A DNA stretch of 64,000 nucleotides from NCBI RefSeq assembly GCF_010093235.1, contig NZ_PDWP01000017.1, positions 29,835 to 93,834 of the forward strand, written 5' to 3'. The notes beneath the pieces were generated by a model. The model searched no databases, was not told where the DNA came from, and worked only from the letters and a program-made list of their open reading frames with translations. Source of the DNA: Pseudoxanthomonas suwonensis (GTDB taxonomy: Bacteria; Pseudomonadota; Gammaproteobacteria; Xanthomonadales; Xanthomonadaceae). Shown here piece after piece: positions 55,339 to 64,000 of this stretch; position 1 is the stretch's first letter; each line of letters begins with the position of its first letter. The translations under genes were made by a program, and so were the position numbers.

Positions 55339-57744
55339 ATGGCATCCAAGCCCCATCTTCTCGCCTCCGCCGTGACCGCCGCCCTGCTGGCCGCCGCTCC
55401 GGCGGCCCAGGCCCAGCAGGAGCCCGGTGGAACCGACTCCCGCACGCCCACGGTGCTGGACACCCTGATCGTCACCGGTACCCGCATCGCCGACCGCACC
55501 GTGGCCGAATCGCAGTCGCCGATCGACATCATCACCCCCGAGGCGCTGGCCGCCACCGGCACCACCGAGCTGGCCACCGCCCTGGCCCGCGCCCTGCCCT
55601 CGCTCAACTTCCCGCGCCCGGCCATGGCCGACGGCACCAGCGGCGTGCGCCCGGCGCAGCTGCGCGGCCTGTCGCCGGACCAGGTGCTGGTGCTGGTCAA
55701 CGGCAAGCGCCGCCACGTCTCGGCCCTGGTCAACGTCAACGGCACCATCGGCCGCGGCTCCTCGGCGGTGGACCTCAACGCCATCCCGGTGGCGGCGATC
55801 GAGCGGGTCGAGGTGCTGCGCGACGGCGCCTCGGCGCAGTACGGCTCGGACGCCATCGCCGGCGTGGTCAACATCGTGCTCAAGAGCGCCGGCCATGGCG
55901 GCAGCCTGTCGGCCACCGGCGGCGAGTATTCCGAGGGCGATGGCGCACAGTGGCAGCTGGCCGGCGACGCCGGGCTGAGCCTGGCCGGCGATGGCGGCAC
56001 CGTGCACCTGGCCGCGCAGGCCGGGCAGCAGGACCCGACCAACCGTTCCGGCCGCTACCAGGGCACCGCCCCCCATACCGGCAACTTCCCCGGCATCGGC
56101 GAGCGCGCGTTCCGCTTCGGCGAGGCCGAGGTCGACCAGTCCGCGGTCTCGGCCAATGCCGCGTTCAACGTCGGCGAGCGTGCGCGGATCTACCTGACCG
56201 CGATCGCCAGCAACCGCGACATCACCTCGTTCGCCTTCTACCGCTCGCGCAACCACAGCGACCAGGGCGCGCTGCTGGCGCAGGTGTATCCGGGCGGCTA
56301 CGTGCCGGAGATCAACCAGTATTCGAAGGACCGCAGCGCGGTGCTGGGCTTCAGGGGCGACACCGCGGGCGGCTGGACCTGGGACCTGAGCTACAGCTTC
56401 GGCAGCAACGACCTCGACTTCCACACCCGGAACACCGTCAACTACGCCCTCGGCCCGGACAGCCCGCGCAGCTTCCATGCCGGCAACCTCCGCTACGCCC
56501 AGGACGTGTTCAACGCCGACTTCTCCAAGACCCTGGACATCGGCCTGGCCTACCCGGCGACGCTGTCCTTCGGCGCCGAGTACCGCGACGAGGAGTGGCG
56601 CCAGGGCCCGGGCGAGCCGGACTCCTACTTCGGTTCCGGCGCCCAGGGCTTCGGCGGCTTCACTCCGCGCAACGCCGGCAGCTACCAGCGCGACAGCTAC
56701 GCGCTCTACGTTGACCTGGAGGCGGACCTGGGCGAGCGCTTCTCCGCCGGCCTGGCCGGGCGCTACGAGGACTATTCGGACTTCGGCAGCGAGACCTCGG
56801 GCAAGCTTTCGGCACGCTACGCCTTCACCGACGCGGTCGCCCTGCGCGCCACCGTGGCCAGCGGCTTCCGCGCCCCGGCCCTGGCGCAGCAGAACTACCA
56901 GGCGGTCACCACCAACATCAACAACAGCGTTGTGACCGAAACCGGTACCTTCCCGGCCACCGGCGCGGCCGCCCAGGCCCTGGGCGCCGAGCCGCTGAAG
57001 GCCGAGACCTCGCTGTCGTACAGCCTGGGCCTGGTGCTGCAGCCGGCAGAGCGGGTGTACGTGACCGTCGACGCCTACCAGATCGAGATCGACGACCGCA
57101 TCGTGCTGTCCTCCAACCTCAATCTCACCGACAACCAGGCCGCACAGGACCTGCTGGCCAGCCTGGGCATCACCGGGGTGACCGCGGCGCGCTACTTCAA
57201 CAACGCCATCGACACCCGCACCCGCGGCGTGGACGTGGTCGGCACCTGGTCGGTGCCGCTGGCCGCCTCCAGCCTGGACCTGACCGCCAGCTACAACTAC
57301 AACAAGACCGAGGTCACCCGGATCGCGCCCAATCCGGCGGCCCTGGCCGCGCTGGGCGCCAACCTGGAGCGCATCGCGCGCGACGAGCGCGGCCGCATCG
57401 AGGAAGGCGCCCCGCGCGACAAGTTCGCCCTCGGGGCGACGTGGCGGCTGGCGCAGTGGGACTTCAGCGCCAATGCCACCCGTTACGGCGAGTTCACCAG
57501 CCGCCACCTCTCCAACCCGGCGCAGGACCAGACCTACGACGCGAAGTGGACCCTGGACACCTCGGTCAGCTTCCGGCCGGCCGCGAACTGGACCCTCACC
57601 CTGGGCGCGGACAACGTGCTGGATGAGTACCCGGAAGAGACCATCTTCCCGAACTCCACCTCGGGCCTGATCCCGTACAGCCTGTATTCGCCGTTCGGCT
57701 TCAACGGCCGCTACGTGTACGGCCGGGTCGGCTACCGCTGGTAA
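55339..57744 (+). CDS. TonB-dependent receptor (receptor 3)
   Basis: An 801-residue outer-membrane receptor with a signal peptide (residues 1-25, ending AQAQ) and a TonB-box-like VLDTLIVTGTR. The plug contains RPAQLRGLSPDQVLVLVNGKRRHVSALVNVNGTIGRGS and DGASAQYGSDAIAGVVNIVLK, and the barrel ends GRYVYGRVGYRW. It is smaller than and not closely related to receptors 1 and 2, resembling the group annotated for vitamin, siderophore or unknown ligands. AAGGAG lies eight bases before the ATG. A TTGACA occurs at 55254-55259 without a convincing -10 box. It stands alone, followed by a terminator. Substrate unknown. Confidence 0.92.
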   Translation: MASKPHLLASAVTAALLAAAPAAQAQQEPGGTDSRTPTVLDTLIVTGTRIADRTVAESQSPIDIITPEALAATGTTELATALARALPSLNFPRPAMADGTSGVRPAQLRGLSPDQVLVLVNGKRRHVSALVNVNGTIGRGSSAVDLNAIPVAAIERVEVLRDGASAQYGSDAIAGVVNIVLKSAGHGGSLSATGGEYSEGDGAQWQLAGDAGLSLAGDGGTVHLAAQAGQQDPTNRSGRYQGTAPHTGNFPGIGERAFRFGEAEVDQSAVSANAAFNVGERARIYLTAIASNRDITSFAFYRSRNHSDQGALLAQVYPGGYVPEINQYSKDRSAVLGFRGDTAGGWTWDLSYSFGSNDLDFHTRNTVNYALGPDSPRSFHAGNLRYAQDVFNADFSKTLDIGLAYPATLSFGAEYRDEEWRQGPGEPDSYFGSGAQGFGGFTPRNAGSYQRDSYALYVDLEADLGERFSAGLAGRYEDYSDFGSETSGKLSARYAFTDAVALRATVASGFRAPALAQQNYQAVTTNINNSVVTETGTFPATGAAAQALGAEPLKAETSLSYSLGLVLQPAERVYVTVDAYQIEIDDRIVLSSNLNLTDNQAAQDLLASLGITGVTAARYFNNAIDTRTRGVDVVGTWSVPLAASSLDLTASYNYNKTEVTRIAPNPAALAALGANLERIARDERGRIEEGAPRDKFALGATWRLAQWDFSANATRYGEFTSRHLSNPAQDQTYDAKWTLDTSVSFRPAANWTLTLGADNVLDEYPEETIFPNSTSGLIPYSLYSPFGFNGRYVYGRVGYRW

Positions 57745-57768
57745 GGCGGCTGCAGGCCCGCCCGACGG

Positions 57769-57797
57769 GGCCCCGGCACGCGCCGGGGCCTGTCCCT
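57769..57797 (+). terminator. Terminator of receptor 3
   Basis: GGCCCCGGC (57769-57777) and GCCGGGGCC (57782-57790) form a nine-pair stem with a four-base loop, followed by TGTCCCTTTCC. The 270-base gap to the next gene otherwise contains only a small GCACGA-TTCGTGC hairpin near 57926-57938. Confidence 0.75.
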
Positions 57798-58014
57798 TTC
57801 CGGGCGGGCCGCGCGGCTGGCGATCCGCCCTGCCGCCTGGCCCGGGCGCTCCGCCCGCGGCGAAAGGCAGGTGGGGCCGGGCTCCCCCGCCACTGGACAC
57901 CGGCCCGGCGTAGGGCAAGCCCGGCACGATTCGTGCCAACGTTTTATTTACGGCGGACACCGCCATCAGCGAAACTCGGGGGCCGCGCGGACTTCCCGCA
58001 CACGACCACCCCTG

Positions 58015-59721
58015 ATGCACCACGACACCAGCCTGATCGACATCGTCGCGGTTGGCCTGGCCCTGGCTTTCGTGCTCGGCGCCATCGCCAACCGGTTGCG
58101 CCTGTCCCCGCTCGTCGGCTACCTGATCGCCGGCATCTGCGTGGGACCGTTCACCCCCGGCTTCGTCGCCGACCAGGAAATCGCCAACCAGCTGGCCGAG
58201 ATCGGCGTGATGCTGCTGATGTTCGGCGTCGGCCTGCACTTCTCGATGGACGACCTGCTGGAGGTGAAGTGGATCGCCATCCCCGGCGCGGTGGCGCAGA
58301 TCGCGGTGGCGACCCTGCTCGGCTGGGGCGTGGCCTGGGTAATGGGCTGGTCGCACCTGCATGGCATCGTGTTCGGCTTCTCCCTGGCGACCGCCTCGAC
58401 CGTGGTCCTGCTGCGGGCGATGGAGGAGCGGCGCCTGCTGGAGACCATGCGCGGCAAGATCGCGGTCGGCTGGCTGATCGTGGAGGACATGGCCTGCGTC
58501 CTGGCCCTGGTCATGATGCCGGTGATCGCGGGTCTGTTCGGTCCGGAAGCCGGCGGCGAGCGCCACAGCTTCGGCAGCGTGCTGGGCTCGATCGGCTGGA
58601 CCTTCGTCCAGCTGGGCCTGTTCGTGGCGGTGATGCTGCTGGTCGGGCGCCGGGTCATTCCCTGGGTGCTGGAGCGCATCGCCGGCACCGGCTCGCGCGA
58701 GCTGTTCACCCTGTCGGTGCTGGCCATCGCCCTGGGCGTGGCGTTCGGCGCGGCCGCCCTGTTCGGCGTGTCCTTCGCCCTGGGCGCGTTCTTCGCCGGC
58801 ATGATGCTCAACGAGTCCGAGCTCAGCCACAAGGCGGCCAACGATTCGCTGCCGCTGCGCGACGCATTCGCGGTGCTGTTCTTCGTCTCGGTGGGCATGC
58901 TGTTCGACCCGAGGATCCTGATCGAGCATCCCTGGCAGGTGCTGGCCACCGCGGCGATCATCATGTTCGGCAAGTCGGCGGCGGCGTTCGTGATCGTGCG
59001 CGCCTTCGGCCATCCCAAGTCGACCGCGCTGACCATTTCCGCCTCGCTGGCGCAGATCGGCGAGTTCGCCTTCATCATCGCCGGCCTGGGCGTGAGCCTG
59101 CGGATCCTGCCGGAAACCGGCCAGGCCCTGGTGCTGGCCGGCGCGCTGATCTCGATCATGCTCAACCCGATGATCTTCATGCTGCTGGACCGCTGGGAAG
59201 CGGCGCACCGCGAGGAAGTCCAGGTGCAGCCGGAACCGGAGGTGCAGCCGGGCCCGCCACTGCAGCCCGGCAACCATGCCATCGTGATCGGCTACGGCCG
59301 GGTCGGCAGCGAGCTGGCCAACGTGCTGCGCGACCGCGGCGTGCCGGTGGTGATCATCGACGACAACAGCCTGCACGTGGACCGCGCCCACGCCCTCGGC
59401 ATCCCCGGCATCCGCGGCCACGCCGCCTCGGACAAGGTCCTGGCCGAGGCCCATCCGGAGTCTGCCAGCATCGCCATCCTCGCCATCCCGCAGCCGCTGG
59501 AGGCCGGCGAGGCGATCGCCAAGCTGCGCGCGCTCAACCCCGCCCTGCCGGTGCTGGCGCGCGCCCACAGCGACGCCGAGGTCAAGCACCTGCTGGCCCA
59601 TGGCGCCGACGGCGCGGTCATGGCCGAGCGCGAACTGGCCTACTCGCTGGCGGAGATGGTCATGTCGACCCCGGCCTACCGCTACGCCGGCCGCCCGGAG
59701 ATGACGGTGCCGCCGGTCTGA
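58015..59721 (+). CDS. CPA2-family cation:proton antiporter with C-terminal TrkA-N domain (YbaL-like)
   Basis: A 568-residue inner-membrane protein. About twelve membrane segments (to residue ~395) begin IDIVAVGLALAFVLGAIANRLRLSPLVGYLIAGICVGP. The central LATASTVVLLRAMEERRLLET and ALGAFFAGMMLNESE are typical of KefB/YbaL-type antiporters. A cytoplasmic RCK/TrkA-N domain follows with the dinucleotide motif IVIGYGRVGSELANVL (about residues 423-438). It probably exchanges K+ or Na+ for protons under nucleotide control. The ATG at 58015 lacks a good Shine-Dalgarno. Confidence 0.92.
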   Translation: MHHDTSLIDIVAVGLALAFVLGAIANRLRLSPLVGYLIAGICVGPFTPGFVADQEIANQLAEIGVMLLMFGVGLHFSMDDLLEVKWIAIPGAVAQIAVATLLGWGVAWVMGWSHLHGIVFGFSLATASTVVLLRAMEERRLLETMRGKIAVGWLIVEDMACVLALVMMPVIAGLFGPEAGGERHSFGSVLGSIGWTFVQLGLFVAVMLLVGRRVIPWVLERIAGTGSRELFTLSVLAIALGVAFGAAALFGVSFALGAFFAGMMLNESELSHKAANDSLPLRDAFAVLFFVSVGMLFDPRILIEHPWQVLATAAIIMFGKSAAAFVIVRAFGHPKSTALTISASLAQIGEFAFIIAGLGVSLRILPETGQALVLAGALISIMLNPMIFMLLDRWEAAHREEVQVQPEPEVQPGPPLQPGNHAIVIGYGRVGSELANVLRDRGVPVVIIDDNSLHVDRAHALGIPGIRGHAASDKVLAEAHPESASIAILAIPQPLEAGEAIAKLRALNPALPVLARAHSDAEVKHLLAHGADGAVMAERELAYSLAEMVMSTPAYRYAGRPEMTVPPV

Positions 59722-59800
59722 CCCGGGAAACGCGTGGAAAGCCTGTTCACGCTGTCGATCCACGGCCACCGCGGCACCCGCCCGCGGTGGCCGTTTCGCG

Positions 59801-61087
59801 TCAGGCCGCTGCCAGCGCCTGCTCCAGGTCGGCGACCAGGTCGTCGATGTGCTCGATGCCCACGCACAGGCGCACGGTGTCCTCGCTGACCCCGGCCTTC
59901 TCCAGTTCCTCCGGCGACAGCTGGCGGTGGGTGGTCGATGCCGGATGGGTGGCCAGCGACTTGGCGTCGCCGATGTTCACCAGGCGGGTGAACAGCTGCA
60001 GCGCATCGAGGAAGCGCGCGCCGGCCTCGCGCCCGCCGGGCAGGCCGAAGGTCAGCAGGCCGGAAGCGCCCTTCGGCAGGTACCTGCGCACCAGCGCATG
60101 CTCGGGATGGTCGTCCAGGCCGGCGTAGTTCACCCAGGCCACCTTCGGGTGCTGCTTCAGGTAGCGGGCCACGGCCAGGGTGTTCTGGTTGATCCGGTCC
60201 ATGCGCAGCGCCAGGGTCTCGATGCCCTGCAGGATCAGGAACGCGTTGAACGGCGAGATCGCCGCGCCGGTGTTGCGCAGCGGCACCACCCGCGCGCGCC
60301 CGATGTAGGCCGCCGGGCCCAGGGCCTCGGTATAGACCACGCCGTGGTAGCTGACGTCCGGCTCGTTGAGGCGGCGGAAGCGCGCCTTGTGCTCGGCCCA
60401 GGGGAAACGCCCGGAATCGACGATGGCGCCGCCGACGCTGTTGCCGTGGCCGCCCAGGTACTTGGTCAGCGAATGCACCACGATGTCGGCACCATGGTCG
60501 AACGGGCGCAGCAGGTACGGGGTGGCCACGGTGTTGTCGACGATCAGCGGCACGCCGTGCGCGTGCGCGACCTTGGCCACCGCCTCGATGTCGGTGATGT
60601 TGCCGCGCGGGTTGCCGATCGACTCGACGAACACCGCCTTGGTGCGTCCGTCGATCAGCCTGGCGACCGCATCCGGATCGCGGTAGTCGGCCAGCCGCGC
60701 CTCGATGCCGAACTGCGGCAGGGTGTGGGCGAACAGGTTGTAGGTGCCACCGTACAACGCGCTGGAGGAGACGATGTTGTCGCCGGCCTCGGCGATGGTC
60801 TGGATCGCGTAGGTGATCGCGGCCTGGCCCGAGGCCAGGGCCAGCGCGGCGATGCCGCCCTCCAGCGCGGCCAGGCGCTGCTCCAGCACTTCCTGGGTCG
60901 GATTCATGATCCGGGTATAGATGTTGCCCGGGACCTTGAGGTCGAACAGGTCCGCGCCGTGCTGGGTGTTGTCGAAGGCGTAGGCCACCGTCTGGTAGAT
61001 CGGCACGGCCACCGCGCGGGTGGTCGGATCCGGGCTGTAGCCGGCATGGACGGCAAGGGTCTCGGGCTTCCAGTTCGGTGCACTCAT
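59801..61087 (-). CDS. metY: O-acetylhomoserine aminocarboxypropyltransferase (O-acetylhomoserine sulfhydrylase)
   Basis: A PLP enzyme of the Cys/Met metabolism family that makes homocysteine (or methionine) from O-acylhomoserine and sulfide. The 428-residue length and the PLP-lysine segment VHSLTKYLGGHGNSVGGAIVDSG favour MetY over the shorter MetB. Other motifs are ALASGQAAITYAIQTI, SSALYGGTYNLFAHTLPQFGI, VDNTVATPYLLRPFDHGAD and THPASTTHRQLSPEE. The start at 61087 (MSAPNWKPETLAVHAG) follows the family pattern. No SAM riboswitch is visible upstream. Confidence 0.93.
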   Translation of the reverse strand: MSAPNWKPETLAVHAGYSPDPTTRAVAVPIYQTVAYAFDNTQHGADLFDLKVPGNIYTRIMNPTQEVLEQRLAALEGGIAALALASGQAAITYAIQTIAEAGDNIVSSSALYGGTYNLFAHTLPQFGIEARLADYRDPDAVARLIDGRTKAVFVESIGNPRGNITDIEAVAKVAHAHGVPLIVDNTVATPYLLRPFDHGADIVVHSLTKYLGGHGNSVGGAIVDSGRFPWAEHKARFRRLNEPDVSYHGVVYTEALGPAAYIGRARVVPLRNTGAAISPFNAFLILQGIETLALRMDRINQNTLAVARYLKQHPKVAWVNYAGLDDHPEHALVRRYLPKGASGLLTFGLPGGREAGARFLDALQLFTRLVNIGDAKSLATHPASTTHRQLSPEELEKAGVSEDTVRLCVGIEHIDDLVADLEQALAAA

Positions 61088-61179
61088 GCGCTGCGCTCGC
61101 GGTTGCATGGACGGGAGCGCCGAAGATAGCCGAGCAAAGGCGCGACGGAGCGCACGGTTTCAGCGCCAACCATCGCCAC

Positions 61180-61199
61180 GCGGAATGTCCTCATTCCGC
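61180..61199 (-). other. Perfect hairpin upstream of metY
   Basis: GCGGAATG (61180-61187) and CATTCCGC (61192-61199) form an eight-pair stem with a four-base loop, directly beyond the clpB terminator on the minus strand. It could be a second terminator or a metY leader structure. Confidence 0.4.
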
Positions 61200-61202
61200 A
61201 AA

Positions 61203-61230
61203 AGGCAGGCGGCGGCCCCCGGCCGCCGCC
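61203..61230 (-). terminator. Intrinsic terminator of clpB
   Basis: GGCGGCGGCC (61208-61217) and GGCCGCCGCC (61221-61230) form a perfect ten-pair stem. On the minus strand it is followed by TGCCTTTT. It lies after the heptamer array that abuts the clpB stop. Confidence 0.8.
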
Positions 61231-61233
61231 GCC

Positions 61234-61286
61234 CAATCACCAATCACCAATCACCAATCACCAATCACCAATCACCAATCACCAAT

Positions 61287-61290
<4 letters not shown>
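61234..61290. repeat. Tandem heptamer array (CAATCAC) at the clpB stop codon
   Basis: Seven perfect head-to-tail CAATCAC units occupy 61234-61282, followed by an imperfect eighth (CAATTCAC) whose TTCA includes the clpB stop (TGA on the minus strand). The same unit occurs in inverted form at 40078-40187 and in the 49.2 kb spacer. Such heptamer tracts are dispersed in Xanthomonas-type genomes (recalled, not checked). Confidence 0.9.
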
Positions 61291-63872
<2,582 letters not shown>

Positions 63873-63918
63873 GGGGTAGTCCTCGAAGAGGGGGCCGGCC
63901 GTGCCGGCGATGTCCACC

Positions 63919-63946
63919 AGATGCGGTCCGCCGGCCCGGTTTCAAG
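63919..63946 (-). promoter_or_regulatory. Heat-shock (sigma-32) promoter of clpB
   Basis: On the minus strand CTTGAAA (63940-63946) and CCGCATCT (63919-63926) are separated by 13 bases. The sigma-32 consensus is CTTGAAA-N(11-16)-CCCCATNT, so the -35 is perfect and the -10 differs at one base. It lies 47 bases before the clpB ATG, as expected for this gene. Confidence 0.85.
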
Positions 63947-64000
63947 GCCGGAAGATACGCACGGACGGGCCCGGTTGGGATAATGCGGCCATGCCCGCCC

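Noticed and set aside
55243..59769. A 1508-codon open frame on the minus strand opposite receptor 3 and the antiporter gene
   Set aside because: It runs antisense through two well-supported genes, has low-complexity histidine/glutamine/arginine-rich composition and no domain. Long antisense frames are expected from the strong GC bias at third codon positions.
63979..64000. GATAAT six bases before an ATG at 63991, possibly a leaderless plus-strand gene at the right edge
   Set aside because: Only ten bases of the possible frame are in the window and no -35 is evident, so it cannot be supported.

Overview
The window looks like chromosomal DNA of a Lysobacteraceae (Xanthomonadaceae) bacterium, close to Lysobacter, Luteimonas or Pseudoxanthomonas. 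By eye GC is near 70 percent. The gene content is typical of the family: Xanthomonas/Caulobacter-type TonB-dependent receptors with SapC, flavin-dependent halogenase and cupin-like partners, an Ax21-like outer-membrane protein, an L2-like class A beta-lactamase with ampR, and the order ruvC-ruvA-kup-ruvB. I saw no rRNA, tRNA, CRISPR array, insertion sequence or prophage. Identifications rest on reading sequence and recalled family knowledge; no database search was run.

Layout. Bases 1-7340 (mostly minus strand) hold glyA, nrdR, an acetyltransferase and ribD, then an Ax21-like gene on the plus strand, then an FMN riboswitch followed by ribE, a RibB with a degenerate GTP cyclohydrolase II domain, ribH and nusB. 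Bases 7482-11208 hold an RcnB-like protein, ettA and a purine permease. Bases 11294-24221 are the most unusual part: two minus-strand units, each a large TonB-dependent receptor plus SapC. The upstream unit continues with a cupin/JmjC-like oxygenase, a flavin-dependent halogenase and a DUF6445-like protein that carries an HxD...H...RxS pattern. Both receptor genes share the same promoter, LacI-like operator, upstream palindrome and long leader. Bases 24304-31495 carry an unrecognised protein, a Tat-exported sugar oxidoreductase, an EF-hand protein, two ubiquinone hydroxylases, a membrane protein with a cobalamin adenosyltransferase, and a histone-deacetylase-like enzyme.

Bases 31590-36258 hold lptD-surA-pdxA (outer-membrane assembly and vitamin B6). 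Bases 36405-41518 hold ruvB, kup, ruvA, ruvC and a YebC-type regulator. Bases 41555-45804 hold a lipase-like hydrolase coupled to an AraC regulator, an acetyltransferase coupled to a small protein with an extreme acidic tail, and aspS. Bases 46054-50758 hold an OpgB-like phosphoglycerol transferase, a DUF3011 repeat protein, a small membrane protein, a lipoprotein and an FmdB zinc ribbon. Bases 51018-53209 are the divergent bla/ampR pair. The remainder holds an ABC-F ATPase, a third TonB-dependent receptor, a CPA2 antiporter, metY and clpB with a heat-shock-type promoter.

Intergenic regions carry two dispersed repeat families: REP-like palindromes (36.3, 49.2, 49.7 and 52.0-52.2 kb) and a heptamer, AATCACC/GGTGATT (40.1, 49.2-49.3 and 61.2 kb).
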